A stretch of 37,175 nt of DNA from Alistipes sp. (GTDB lineage Bacteria; Bacteroidota; Bacteroidia; Bacteroidales; Rikenellaceae), in the NCBI GenBank assembly GCA_017399485.1, contig JAFQCA010000016.1, positions 1-37,175 on the forward strand, written 5' to 3'. Each line of letters opens with the position of its first letter. The first letter of the stretch is position 1. A model generated the notes under the pieces. That model did not search any database. It had not been told where the DNA came from and saw only the letters and a list, made by a program, of their open reading frames with translations. Below, piece by piece: positions 1 through 8,627 of the stretch. The translations under genes were made by a program, and so were the position numbers.

Positions 1-212
1 GCTTTTCCTCCTCGCGGCTCGGCAAAGTGAGTAAACTCACTCTGCCCTCGCTCCGCAGCGTCGGTTGCCTCACCTTTTTACGGCTAAAAAGGTGAAAAAG
101 ACACGAAGTGGATTAATTTTGGAGAAGTGAGGTTATGTTACAGACTCCTCCGTCACTCGCAAGCGAGTGCCACCTCCTCTTGCTTTAGAGGAGGAATAAA
201 TGAGTATAAAAA
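1..212. repeat. Gene-free stretch with three strong palindromes
   Basis: No credible gene is seen here. Three hairpins can be drawn: CACCTTTTTA/TAAAAAGGTG near 72-95, CACTCGC/GCGAGTG at 154-169, and CCTCCTCT/AGAGGAGG at 173-194. The last two lie in a segment of a kind that looks like generic Bacteroidetes intergenic repeat DNA, similar in style to the CCTCCC/GGGAGG hairpin at 34276-34295. The left edge is cut by the window, so an upstream gene end or larger element could continue outside. Confidence 0.5.
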
Positions 213-324
213 CGTCATTCCACATCACGAATGAAAATGAGTGATGAATGGAATCTCTACATTAAATAGTCATTTAGGTTAGAGACTCCAATCAAAATCA
301 GCAAGCCGATTTTGTGGAGTGACG
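213..324. repeat. Inverted pair of dispersed palindromic repeats (copies 1 and 2)
   Basis: Copy 1 (213-258, plus) begins CGTCATTCCACA and ends TGGAATCTCT. Copy 2 (281-324, minus) has the same ends in the opposite orientation, with C/G variants that keep pairing (GACTCC with GGAGT). Between the conserved ends each copy has its own inner stem: CATCAC/GTGATG in copy 1 and AAAATC/GATTTT in copy 2. The same family recurs at 6318, 8569, 8939 and 9001. The different but self-complementary cores argue that the fold, not the exact sequence, is what persists. Confidence 0.85.
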
Positions 325-635
325 CCCTTAACAATATTAATAAATATAATTCCGCACTTTCTTTTTATATGGATGTGTAGGTTTTTTATTCCCGCCGATG
401 AGCCTGCGACGGATGTGATGGTTAGTTATGGCAACTATTGTTATTTTCTTTGTGACGTTTGCGATGTCTCTGTTAGAGATGGCAGAGTAATGCTGAAGAA
501 GGATAATCTGTTGAGCGATGTCTGTTGGAGCCTGCTGGGCTCACGACTTAACTTAAGGATAGTATCTACAACAAGAGTGTGCCCAAAACTTGAACACACT
601 CTGTTAAAGAATTATTTGTCATCGCAATCAATCTC
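325..635. other. Gene-free stretch with weak hairpins
   Basis: About 310 bases lie between the repeat pair and the stop codon of the minus-strand lipoprotein gene. An open plus-strand frame crosses it but runs antisense into that gene and matches no family, so I do not call it. A hairpin with arms AGAGTGTG/CACACTCT at 572-604 lies just downstream of the lipoprotein stop. It lacks a clear T-run, so it is only a possible terminator. A second small hairpin (GAGCC/GGCTC) lies near 530-542. Confidence 0.4.
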
Positions 636-2204
636 CTATTCTTTCAGAAGTTTATCCATTTGCAGCAGCATATCGATTGAGCGATGTGAGCAGTTTATCC
701 AATCGGTACTACCCCTGACGCACCACAACGTGGGAAGCATACCCGTCGAGATATTCTGCATAATGGTGATGTTGTCAATCATAGCCTTTGCTTTGCTTAA
801 GTGTAACTCATTGCCCGTATGCTTGTAGAGATACAACCACGCCTCGGCCATATTGCAGGCGCTATAATCTATCGGAGTGCGATATTTATACTGCTCAAGT
901 ACGCAGGGCGCAAAGTATATCCTCACACCGTGCTGATTGGGCAAATAGTCCCAACATACGAATTGGTCCTCGCTGAAGCGTATCATATCGAGAGCATCCT
1001 GCATTTCCTTGTCGCTTGTGGTCTCTTTTGCGAGCAGATAGGTGCCGTAAGAGGCGAATGTGCAGTTTGTCAGGTTTTCGTAAGGTCGAAGTCCCAAGAC
1101 AGATACATCCTCAAATTGTCCCGTCAGGTCAAATTTCTCGACGGCCACCTCTTGCATCCATTGCTCGGCTTTGCTACGCATATCTTTGTATTTTGTGATG
1201 CCGTACTCGCTCTCAAGGCGCAGCAGATACCACAATAGAGGGTCTAACGATGCTTTTACCTCATTTACGGGCTCGCCCGTCTGGTAGTCAATCTTTATCG
1301 GGAACGACCCATCTTCGGCCTGCAGTCGTGTGTAGGTGTCTGTGATATTCATTGCGCGGTCAAGATACTCCTTCTTATCGGTTATGTTGTAGAGTTCGAG
1401 CAGGGCGTGAGCAACGATTAGCGGCTCGAAGGTCATCGTCTTGCCTATATTATCGGCGTGACGCGAAGCGACATAATCCAGATAATAGGTCGGCGGAAAG
1501 TAGGCCAGAGGCGCATCGGCGGGCTGGCTTTGGTTGATGAGAAACTGCATAGCGTTCTCGGCAATCTTCAGCGCATCATCCTTGAGCGACGGGCACAACT
1601 GCGCAAGCAACACCTCGCAGCGAACTGTCGAGCCGATAATCTTGCAGGCATAGGTGTTGTGGTCGTATGACATATCAGGCTCAACGCTATGTTTCCAACT
1701 CTGTATGGCGCCCTTATTATGCCACGCCAGCAGGCCTAATATAGCACACTCCTTGTAATCTCTTACAGCCTCGTGATAGGGGCCCTCGAAGGGGAAGTCG
1801 CGCAGAAACTCTCTTTCGCCTACTGTTGCAATAGCCTTACCCTCATCGTTCATCGCCTCTACCTTCAAGACTACCTGTCCTACCTCTATATCCTGCCATA
1901 TCGGAGAGAGTGATGTATTTGGCTTTTGTGCCGTCATAACCCACGATTTCTGTTCGGCGTTGTCTTTTGGTGTGACGGTATATTGGTAATAGGCTGCTCC
2001 CTCGACCTCTTTGAAATCAAATGCAGGAGCATAGATGAATTTGACAGCAAACTCGTTCCAATAGGGGTTGCGCCCCTCGTAACCGGGACGTATGGCTGTG
2101 TTATACTCTTCGGCTGCCTGTGCATTTAACTTCTCGTAGTCTATCTCTGTATTGTTACACGCAACCAATAACACGAGCAGTAGTGCTAAACTAAATCTCT
2201 TCAT
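636..2204 (-). CDS. Lipoprotein with FN3-like and alpha/alpha-toroid domains
   Basis: A predicted lipoprotein of 522 residues; function not identified. The start is the ATG at 2204 (Met-Lys-Arg, then a hydrophobic stretch), giving a lipobox LVAC with the lipid-attachment Cys at residue 16. An upstream TTG is less likely. Residues ~40-145 look like a fibronectin-III/beta-sandwich domain. The rest is helical, with repeated aromatic-rich helix pairs typical of (alpha/alpha)6 toroids such as GH88/GH105 unsaturated-uronidase or uronyl-epimerase-like folds. I cannot see a decisive catalytic motif, so enzyme activity is an inference. It lies 105 bases after fusA2 on the same strand, but a terminator hairpin separates the two. 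A role in surface or periplasmic glycan processing would suit the other carbohydrate enzymes here. Confidence 0.75.
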   Translation of the reverse strand: MKRFSLALLLVLLVACNNTEIDYEKLNAQAAEEYNTAIRPGYEGRNPYWNEFAVKFIYAPAFDFKEVEGAAYYQYTVTPKDNAEQKSWVMTAQKPNTSLSPIWQDIEVGQVVLKVEAMNDEGKAIATVGEREFLRDFPFEGPYHEAVRDYKECAILGLLAWHNKGAIQSWKHSVEPDMSYDHNTYACKIIGSTVRCEVLLAQLCPSLKDDALKIAENAMQFLINQSQPADAPLAYFPPTYYLDYVASRHADNIGKTMTFEPLIVAHALLELYNITDKKEYLDRAMNITDTYTRLQAEDGSFPIKIDYQTGEPVNEVKASLDPLLWYLLRLESEYGITKYKDMRSKAEQWMQEVAVEKFDLTGQFEDVSVLGLRPYENLTNCTFASYGTYLLAKETTSDKEMQDALDMIRFSEDQFVCWDYLPNQHGVRIYFAPCVLEQYKYRTPIDYSACNMAEAWLYLYKHTGNELHLSKAKAMIDNITIMQNISTGMLPTLWCVRGSTDWINCSHRSIDMLLQMDKLLKE

Positions 2205-2246
2205 AATCAAAGGTTTATGGTTTGGAAAATTGGTTAATAAATGTAT

Positions 2247-2282
2247 TAAAAACCGCCCCGCCCTTTGTGGAGGCGGAGCGGC
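2247..2282 (-). terminator. Terminator after the EF-G paralog
   Basis: GC-rich arms CCGCCCCGCC and GGCGGAGCGG at 2253-2281, with an A-run at 2248-2252 that reads as TTTTT after the hairpin on the minus strand. It lies downstream of the fusA2 stop (2309) and upstream of the lipoprotein gene, so the latter may rely on read-through or its own weak promoter. Confidence 0.75.
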
Positions 2283-2308
2283 GACATTATCTGTTGCTTA
2301 TGGTTGGT

Positions 2309-4471
2309 TTAATCCTCGTCAGTATCTGTATAAGCCTTCAACAACTTATCCTGAACATCAGCGGGAACCTGCTCATACGATGCAAACTGCATTGTGTATG
2401 TCGCAGCACCTGATGTCAAAGATGAGAGTGATGTAGAGTAGCGATACAACTCTGCCAAAGGTACACGTGCATTCAGACGGTCAAATCCCTTGTCTGACTC
2501 CATACCCATAATCATTGCGCGACGGTTCTGCAAATCGCTCATCACAGCACCCATATACTCGCTCGGTGTCAATACCTCTACCGAGTAGATAGGTTCCATA
2601 ATCTTTGGACCTGCATTACGGAATGCCTCCTTGAAGGCGTTACGCGCAGCCAACTTAAATGAAATTTCATTTGAATCTACGGGGTGCATCTTACCATCGT
2701 AAATCACTACGCGGATGTCGCGAGCGTAAGAACCTGTAAGCGGACCCTCGTCCATCTTCTCCATAATACCCTTCAAGATAGCAGGCATAAAGCGTGCGTC
2801 GATAGCGCCACCCACGATTGAGTTGTAGAACTGCAACTTGCCGCCCCAATCGAGGTCATACTCCTCCTTACCCTTGATGTTTACGGTAATCTCCTTGCCG
2901 CCAACCTTGTACTTTGTAGGCTCGGGCATACCATCGTAGTAGGGCTCGATAACCATATGTACCTCACCAAACTGACCAGCACCACCAGACTGCTTCTTGT
3001 GACGATAGTCGGCCTGTGCTACCTTTGTGATAGTCTCACGATAAGGAATCTTCGGTGCGAAGTACTCAATCTCGAGTTTGTTGTCAGCAGCCAGACGAGT
3101 CTTGACAATGTTCAAGTGGTGCTCACCCTGGCCCTGAATGATAGTCTGCTTCAACTCCTTAGAGTACTCAACCAAGATAGTCGGGTCTTCGTACTTAATA
3201 TCGTTAAGCAACTTACCCAACTTCTCCTCGTCGCCCTGCTCCTTAGCCTTCACGGCTGCGCGGTAACGAGGCTCGGGGAATACGATAGGCTCAACCTTAA
3301 CGTGTGCACCTGCGGCAGCCAATGTGTCGTTTGTGCGTGTGCCCTTCAACTTAACGGTGCAACCGATATCGCCTGCTGCGAGTTCAGTTACCTTAATACG
3401 GTTCTTACCTGCTACGGCAAACAACTGTGAGAGTTTCTCCTTGTTGCCTGTACGGCTATTAACCAACTCCATACCCTCGGTAATCTTACCACGTACTACG
3501 CGGAAATATGTAATCTCACCGATGTGCTGCTCAATCTGGCTCTTGAAGATGAATGCTACAGCGGGCTGTGTCTCGTCTGCTACCAACTCCTCGCCCTCGA
3601 TGCTCACGAACTTGGGAGCCGATGTGGGAGTAGTTGGACCAGGTGCTACGTTGATGATGAACTCCATCAAACGCTTTGTACCGATGTCGCGCTTACCAGA
3701 GCAGCAGAAGATAGGCATAATCTCGCGGTTAGCAACACCCAACTTCAAGCCTGAACGGATATCATCCTGTGTAAGTGAACCCTTCTCGAAGTAGAGTTCC
3801 ATCAATGCGTCGTCATATACGGCAGCAGCCTCCGAGAGTTCCTGGTTCAACATCTGTGCATACTCCAACTGGTCCTCAGGAATATCCAACTCCTCACGAG
3901 TACCATTCTCGTCGGTGAAGCGGTACATCTTCATCATCAATACATCGATGAATGATGTGAAGCCGGCACCAACCTCGACGGGATACTGCACGATAACGGG
4001 CTTTACTGATGAAGCGGCACGGATGCCCTCCATTGTAGCCTCAAAATTGGCCTTGTCGCCATCCAACTGGTTGATAACGCCGATAAGCGGCTTATTGAGG
4101 ATGCGAGCATAACGAGACTGAATCTCGTCACCTACCTCCCAACCATTCTGAGCGTTCATCACCATAACACCTACGTCGCCGACCTTGAAAGCCGAGAAGA
4201 GGTTGCCGCAGAAATCGTCAGAACCCGGGCAGTCGATGATGTTGAGTTTACGGCCCATAAACTCTGTAAAGAGGGTTGTCGAATAGATAGAGCGCTTATA
4301 TTCGTGCTCGATATCTGTGTTGTCAGAGAGTGTATTGTTATTCTCTATACTACCCCTGCGGTCAATAACTTTACCCTCGAAAGCCATCGCCTCGGCAAGG
4401 GTAGTTTTTCCCGTGCCGGGTGCGCCGATAAGAACAATGTTCTTAATCTCCATTGCGGAATAATTTTTCAT
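2309..4471 (-). CDS. fusA2: Elongation factor G paralog, GTPase-degenerate (EF-G2 type)
   Basis: A full-length EF-G-like protein of 720 residues with the G domain, domain II, and the domain III-V region (SGGAGQFGEV, then the C-terminal RRAMIMGME block). The nucleotide motifs are far from canonical: P-loop GAPGTGKTT at 16-24 instead of AHIDAGKTT, DCPGSDDF at 80-87 instead of DTPGHVDF, and NQLD at 134-137 instead of NKMD. The His that normally activates water is a Ser (S84). The RGIT switch I motif is also lost. Bacteroides thetaiotaomicron has an EF-G2 reported to translocate without GTP hydrolysis and to be needed under starvation and gut colonisation. This protein fits that group; that it behaves the same way is inference. 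A second, ordinary fusA is expected elsewhere in the genome. The start at 4471 is chosen; Met7 is an alternative. Confidence 0.93.
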   Translation of the reverse strand: MKNYSAMEIKNIVLIGAPGTGKTTLAEAMAFEGKVIDRRGSIENNNTLSDNTDIEHEYKRSIYSTTLFTEFMGRKLNIIDCPGSDDFCGNLFSAFKVGDVGVMVMNAQNGWEVGDEIQSRYARILNKPLIGVINQLDGDKANFEATMEGIRAASSVKPVIVQYPVEVGAGFTSFIDVLMMKMYRFTDENGTREELDIPEDQLEYAQMLNQELSEAAAVYDDALMELYFEKGSLTQDDIRSGLKLGVANREIMPIFCCSGKRDIGTKRLMEFIINVAPGPTTPTSAPKFVSIEGEELVADETQPAVAFIFKSQIEQHIGEITYFRVVRGKITEGMELVNSRTGNKEKLSQLFAVAGKNRIKVTELAAGDIGCTVKLKGTRTNDTLAAAGAHVKVEPIVFPEPRYRAAVKAKEQGDEEKLGKLLNDIKYEDPTILVEYSKELKQTIIQGQGEHHLNIVKTRLAADNKLEIEYFAPKIPYRETITKVAQADYRHKKQSGGAGQFGEVHMVIEPYYDGMPEPTKYKVGGKEITVNIKGKEEYDLDWGGKLQFYNSIVGGAIDARFMPAILKGIMEKMDEGPLTGSYARDIRVVIYDGKMHPVDSNEISFKLAARNAFKEAFRNAGPKIMEPIYSVEVLTPSEYMGAVMSDLQNRRAMIMGMESDKGFDRLNARVPLAELYRYSTSLSSLTSGAATYTMQFASYEQVPADVQDKLLKAYTDTDED

Positions 4472-4516
4472 ATTCTGTGAAGTTTTATTAGGTTTTACAT
4501 CTTTGTGTTCGAATTA

Positions 4517-4547
4517 TAAAGTTACGAAGATTTTTTTAATCTGCAAT
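4517..4547 (-). promoter_or_regulatory. Probable promoter of fusA2
   Basis: On the minus strand, TAACTTTA (4517-4524) is a near match to the Bacteroidetes -7 box TAnnTTTG. ATTG (4544-4547) lies 19 bases upstream in the -33 position. Transcription would start near 4510, leaving a leader of about 40 bases. Confidence 0.5.
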
Positions 4548-4734
4548 AAGCGTAGGCTAAAAATTATACAAACTGCGCGAATTAGTTAAAAAATAGCCCA
4601 TTCAACTCTCCAATCAGGCTGTTTTTAGCCTCTCGGTGTCGCATTTTTTTTAATCTGTCTGCACTTTGGCAATATATTATTAAAGGTATATATATGCGCT
4701 CACTAACGCTTTGTTGCATACTTCGCATAAGGAT

Positions 4735-6261
4735 TTATTCTGCCAAAAAGACCTCATTGCGTGGCCATTGCTTAGGAGCATTGGCTGTACCCAATACCAT
4801 CAGAGCCAGCGTTGTTGCAGCCTGCTCTTGATATTCGGGTATGCTCTTGTTGAATATATCACGTTCGGTGTGCCATATTTCGGTGTATTGGAAGTTATAA
4901 CCCTTTGGGTCGCCCCAATCGGCCATCTGTACGGCAGGCACTCCCGCTACCGAGAAGGTTGAGGCGTCGTTGCCACCTGTGCGAGTAGGCTTTTTGAAAG
5001 GAGTGATTGCACTAACTTTGAAGTCGTAATCGGGATACAACTCTTGAATAGGTTTGGCTATCTTCTCATACTCCTTGAGCATCGATTGCGGTACCGAGAA
5101 CGATGTGTAGGGCAGGGGTCCTCCATCGCGGTTGAACATATTCGATATGTTGGGCAACATATCCTTGTGAGCCTCCACCCACGCCTTTGAGCCCAACAGC
5201 CCGAACTCCTCGGCAGCGAAAAGAACGAATATTATTGTGCGGTCAGGCTTCGCTCCCGATGCCATTATCATACGTGCAGCCTCCATTACAGCCGATACGC
5301 CAGAGCCGCAATCGACACCTCCCGTTGCCACGTCGAAGGCATCGAGGTGTGCGCCCACAACGACATATTCGTTAGGATATTTCTTGCCCTCGATTTTTGC
5401 AACTACATTGTTATATGTCACGGGGCCAATCTTGAAGTGGTTGCGGATATCGAACTCCAACTCTATCTGGCGACGTTGTTGCGTTAGGGTATGTATGTGT
5501 TTGTACTGCTCCTCGTCGAGAAGGATGTTGGGTACGGCGGGAAGATTGTCGAATGACGCATCGCTGTTAAGAACTACATCTCTGTCGTACAATGCACGTA
5601 TGGGCACCGTAGCCGCCTGAATGAATCCCAATACGCCGGCCTGAATCATCTCGTCATAGAATAGTGCAGGAGTAGTGGTGTCTATCCTCTTGCGCTCGCC
5701 ATCCTCGCCGGCGTGTTCGCGGTTGTACTTTGTGGCTTCGGCATTTGCCTCGATTATACGGCGACGATTCTCTGTGGCCTTCTCACCGTGCGAGATGCCC
5801 CAGCCTCCGCTTTGACCATTAACCAATACCCACGCGCCGCGCAATACACCGCGCATACGATTGAACTCCTCCTGTGTGCGAGGCTCTATGACGACGTGTC
5901 CTTTCTGTTTTCCTCGTGTTCCCGAAGAGTATGAGGGTGTGGCAAAGTGCAAAACCATAGACTCCTCACCCGTCATACGTCCCCACCAGCCAGCGCGGTT
6001 AAAACCTACGCCCAACTCACCTGCTTTCTCTAACGTAACATCCAAGCCCCACTCCTTGAATGAGCGTACGGCCCACTGCTCGGCATTCTCACAAGCATCA
6101 GAGCCTGCGGGACGGCCACCTATACGGTTACACAATATGTCGAGATGCTGCATTGTGCGGTTATCCTCGCGTGCCATCTCCATAATCTTCTTCACTGCCG
6201 CATCTTGAGCCCATAGGCCAACGGGCATCAATAGCAGTATATAAACAAGTAGTCTCTTCAT
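4735..6261 (-). CDS. Exported M28 family zinc peptidase
   Basis: A secreted or periplasmic dizinc aminopeptidase/carboxypeptidase-Q-like enzyme of 508 residues. Residues 1-18 form a signal peptide (GLWA|Q). A PA-like insert occupies roughly residues 110-270. The M28 metal and catalytic residues are all visible: H305 in GAHLD, D317 in GGVDCGSG, the E351-E352 pair in AAEEFG, D379 in FNRDGG and H464 in EIWHTERD. Its likely job is trimming peptides outside the cytoplasm. It follows the ROK kinase gene on the minus strand, but the kinase has a terminator of its own, so the two are probably separate transcripts. Its upstream region holds a copy of the palindromic repeat (6318-6364). No good TAnnTTTG box was found for it. 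Confidence 0.92.
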   Translation of the reverse strand: MKRLLVYILLLMPVGLWAQDAAVKKIMEMAREDNRTMQHLDILCNRIGGRPAGSDACENAEQWAVRSFKEWGLDVTLEKAGELGVGFNRAGWWGRMTGEESMVLHFATPSYSSGTRGKQKGHVVIEPRTQEEFNRMRGVLRGAWVLVNGQSGGWGISHGEKATENRRRIIEANAEATKYNREHAGEDGERKRIDTTTPALFYDEMIQAGVLGFIQAATVPIRALYDRDVVLNSDASFDNLPAVPNILLDEEQYKHIHTLTQQRRQIELEFDIRNHFKIGPVTYNNVVAKIEGKKYPNEYVVVGAHLDAFDVATGGVDCGSGVSAVMEAARMIMASGAKPDRTIIFVLFAAEEFGLLGSKAWVEAHKDMLPNISNMFNRDGGPLPYTSFSVPQSMLKEYEKIAKPIQELYPDYDFKVSAITPFKKPTRTGGNDASTFSVAGVPAVQMADWGDPKGYNFQYTEIWHTERDIFNKSIPEYQEQAATTLALMVLGTANAPKQWPRNEVFLAE

Positions 6262-6317
6262 CTCTCTTTAACCTAACTTTTAGGGATTTTTATTCGTAAT
6301 TTATATATTTTGTATTA

Positions 6318-6364
6318 CGTCATTCCACATCACTAACCTAAAGTGAATGATGATTGGAATTGCT
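6318..6364 (+). repeat. Dispersed palindromic repeat (copy 3)
   Basis: It starts CGTCATTCCACATCA and ends TGATGATTGGAATTGCT. The stem pairs CATCA with TGATG and ATTCC with GGAAT. The outer 3' end is degraded (TTGCT rather than TCTCT). It sits between the M28 peptidase start and the terminator of the ROK gene. Confidence 0.8.
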
Positions 6365-6365
6365 A

Positions 6366-6406
6366 AAAGAAAATGCCCAACCAAGCGTGGTGGGCATTTT
6401 CTAAAA
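6366..6406 (-). terminator. Terminator after the ROK kinase gene
   Basis: A perfect hairpin with arms GAAAATGCCCA and TGGGCATTTTC at about 6368-6401. It is followed by T-rich sequence on the minus strand and lies 25-60 bases past the ROK stop codon. Confidence 0.85.
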
Positions 6407-6430
6407 TACTTATCTTACGCTTGTGCAGCC

Positions 6431-7441
6431 TTACTCGATAACCTTCTGCCAGATAAGAGCCGACGAGCCGAGGATGGCAGCGTTCTTGCCCTGAATACCT
6501 GAAGGCAACAACTTAACCTTGTTCTTGAAGGTTGCCAACATATGCTCCTCCATATACCACTTTGTGGGCTCGAAGATGTGCTTGCCGGCCTTTGCCAAAC
6601 CACCGAAGAGGATGATAGCCTCGGGTGATGTTGTAGCAACCAAGTCAGCCAAAGCCTTACCCAATACCTCGCCTGTGAAGCGGAATGCCTCCTTTGCGAT
6701 AGCATCACCCTTGTCGGCAGCAGTTGAGAGCATTACAGCCTCAAACTTAGAGTAAGGAATCTCGCGCAACTCACTGTCGTTGCTCATCTTTGCCATCAAC
6801 TCAAAAGCAGTACGCTTGATACCTGTAGCAGATGCGTAAGCCTCCAAGCAACCCTTTCTACCGCAACCGCAGTCACGACCTGTAGCACGGCTGTCAACCA
6901 TAATGTGGCCATACTCACCAGCGAAACCGTCGTGGCCATAAATCATCTCACCGTTGCTAACGATACCAGAGCCCAAACCTGTACCCAAAGTGATAACAGC
7001 ATAATCCTTCATACCCTTTGCGCTACCAAATACGCCCTCGCCGATAGCAGCAGCATTAGCGTCGTTGGTGATAGCAACCATAACACCGGGGAATGAAGCC
7101 TTGATGTCATCCACAAAGTGGAACATACGGCGGCTCTCGTCGGGATTAGGCTCGTCGTCGCGGAACTTCCACAAGTTTGCGGGAGTCTCAATCATACCTG
7201 TATGGTAGTTTGCATTGGGGGCACCGATACCGATACCAATCAACTCAAACTCAAATGATACGCTGTCGATAAGTGCGTGCATAGCCTCGCACAAAGCGTT
7301 GATGTAAGCCTGATAGTCGTCAAATTTCTTGTACTTTTCTGTTGAAATTACTGATTCACAGAATACGGTACCCTCCTCATCGACCAAACCGAACGCGGTG
7401 TTAGTTCCGCCGATATCGATACCCATAGCCAATTTTTTCAT
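6431..7441 (-). CDS. ROK family sugar kinase, probable glucokinase
   Basis: A cytoplasmic ATP-dependent hexose kinase of 335 residues, the usual ROK length. Motifs seen: the phosphate loop DIGGTNTAFGLV (9-20), the catalytic Asp in TNDANA (D127), GTGLGSG (153-159), the EYGH sugar/zinc motif (H179), the zinc-binding CGCGRKGCLE (Cys 191, 193, 198) and the FGGLAKAG adenosine motif. The most likely substrate is glucose; fructose or N-acetylmannosamine cannot be excluded. The start was set at the ATG at 7441 because the DIGGTN motif then begins at residue 9, as in relatives. An upstream extension to 7501 would overlap the promoter. Transcribed divergently from the isoprenyl synthase gene. Confidence 0.92.
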   Translation of the reverse strand: MKKLAMGIDIGGTNTAFGLVDEEGTVFCESVISTEKYKKFDDYQAYINALCEAMHALIDSVSFEFELIGIGIGAPNANYHTGMIETPANLWKFRDDEPNPDESRRMFHFVDDIKASFPGVMVAITNDANAAAIGEGVFGSAKGMKDYAVITLGTGLGSGIVSNGEMIYGHDGFAGEYGHIMVDSRATGRDCGCGRKGCLEAYASATGIKRTAFELMAKMSNDSELREIPYSKFEAVMLSTAADKGDAIAKEAFRFTGEVLGKALADLVATTSPEAIILFGGLAKAGKHIFEPTKWYMEEHMLATFKNKVKLLPSGIQGKNAAILGSSALIWQKVIE

Positions 7442-7498
7442 AGCAAATCGAAGTTTATAGTTAAATTTATTAAAAGTAGTCTTATGTAATAAGTTTGT

Positions 7499-7530
7499 CA
7501 AAGTTAAGTATAAAATTCGTTTTCTTCAAA
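7499..7530 (-). promoter_or_regulatory. Promoter of the ROK kinase gene
   Basis: On the minus strand, TTTG (7527-7530), 20 bases, then TAACTTTG (7499-7506). This is an exact match to the Bacteroidetes sigma-ABfr-type consensus. Predicted start near 7492 with a leader of about 50 bases. Confidence 0.75.
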
Positions 7531-7546
7531 CTTTTTCTTAATTTTG
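7516..7546 (+). promoter_or_regulatory. Promoter of the isoprenyl synthase gene
   Basis: TTCG (7516-7519), 19 bases, then TAATTTTG (7539-7546), a perfect -7 box with a one-mismatch -33 box. It overlaps the divergent ROK promoter, so the two may compete for polymerase. Leader of about 25 bases to the ATG at 7579. Confidence 0.65.
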
Positions 7547-7578
7547 GGGCAGTAATAAGCAAAAACTTATACCAAACT

Positions 7579-8553
7579 ATGAGAACTAACGAGGAAATCC
7601 TATCGCTTTTTGAGAATTATCTGGCTCAAATATCTATGCCCAAAGAGCCGCAACTGCTCTATGAGCCTATCATATATTCGATGTCGGGTGGTGGTAAACG
7701 TATCCGACCTACGTTGCTGTTGCTCGTGTGCGAGGCTTTTGGTGGTGATGCCGTTGAGGCCTTAGGGGCTGCGGCTGCGGTTGAGATGTTCCATAACTTT
7801 ACCCTTCTTCACGACGATATTATGGATAATGCCGATGTGCGTCGTGGCAAGGCGTCGGTATATGCGCAGTGGGGCGAAAATGTCGCTATCTTGTCGGGTG
7901 ATGCTATGATGATTTACACCTATCACCTGTTGCGTAAGGTGCCGGAGGATAAGTTGGCGCGTATTATGGATATTTTCACGCCTATGGCATTGCAGGTGTG
8001 TGAGGGCCAGCAATACGATATGGACTTCGAGCAGCGACAGAAGGTGTCGATGGCCGAGTATATGAATATGATTGAACTCAAGACGTCGGTGCTGCTGGCA
8101 GGCTCGGCAATGATTGGAGCCATATTGGGTAACGCCTCGGAGAGTGATTGCCGCAAGATATATAACTATGCGCTGGAACTCGGTTTGGCTTTCCAACTGC
8201 AAGACGATTGGTTGGATAGTTTCGGTACCGAAGAGGAGTTGGGTAAGAAGATTGGTGGCGATATTTTGGAAGGCAAAAAGACCTGTCTAATGCAGCAGGC
8301 TATGAGCCACGCATCGGATGAAGATAGAGAGATTTTGCGCTCTACACATCTGGATTCGACCTTGAGCGCCGATGAGAAGATTGCCCGCGTCAAGGCTGTC
8401 TACGAGAAGTATGATGTGCCCCACGCTATTCAGCGAATGATTTCAACCCGCTTCGAGCGCGCCATTGCCATATTGGATACACTCGATTTGGATAGCGCAC
8501 GTACCGAGTATCTGCGTATATATGCCGAGAATCTGATGAATAGAAAGAAGTAA
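7579..8553 (+). CDS. Polyprenyl (short-chain isoprenyl) diphosphate synthase
   Basis: Condenses isopentenyl diphosphate with allylic diphosphates; 324 residues. Visible motifs: GGGKRIRP (37-44), first Asp-rich motif DDIMD (79-83) and second DDWLD (209-213, in FQLQDDWLD). An aromatic residue, F74, stands five residues before the first Asp motif. In this family that position caps chain length, so a C15-C20 product (farnesyl or geranylgeranyl diphosphate) is more likely than a long quinone tail; this is inference. The product would feed undecaprenyl carrier and menaquinone synthesis. The start is the ATG at 7579; an upstream in-frame extension to 7495 lies across the promoter. Confidence 0.93.
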   Translation: MRTNEEILSLFENYLAQISMPKEPQLLYEPIIYSMSGGGKRIRPTLLLLVCEAFGGDAVEALGAAAAVEMFHNFTLLHDDIMDNADVRRGKASVYAQWGENVAILSGDAMMIYTYHLLRKVPEDKLARIMDIFTPMALQVCEGQQYDMDFEQRQKVSMAEYMNMIELKTSVLLAGSAMIGAILGNASESDCRKIYNYALELGLAFQLQDDWLDSFGTEEELGKKIGGDILEGKKTCLMQQAMSHASDEDREILRSTHLDSTLSADEKIARVKAVYEKYDVPHAIQRMISTRFERAIAILDTLDLDSARTEYLRIYAENLMNRKK

Positions 8554-8568
8554 CAGATGAATTATATA

Positions 8569-8612
8569 CGTCATTCCACAAAATCCGATAGAGGATTTTG
8601 ATTGGAATCTCT
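8569..8612 (+). repeat. Dispersed palindromic repeat (copy 4)
   Basis: Conserved ends CGTCATTCCACA and GATTGGAATCTCT enclose a perfect inner stem AAAATCC/GGATTTT with loop GATAGA. It ends 15 bases before the start codon of the GIY-YIG gene and 16 bases after the stop of the isoprenyl synthase gene. Confidence 0.88.
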
Positions 8613-8627
8613 AATGTAAATTCAGGA

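Noticed and set aside
319..828. Plus-strand open frame of 169 codons at the left end
   Set aside because: It runs antisense into the lipoprotein gene, begins in the palindromic repeat, and has no family-like pattern or promoter.
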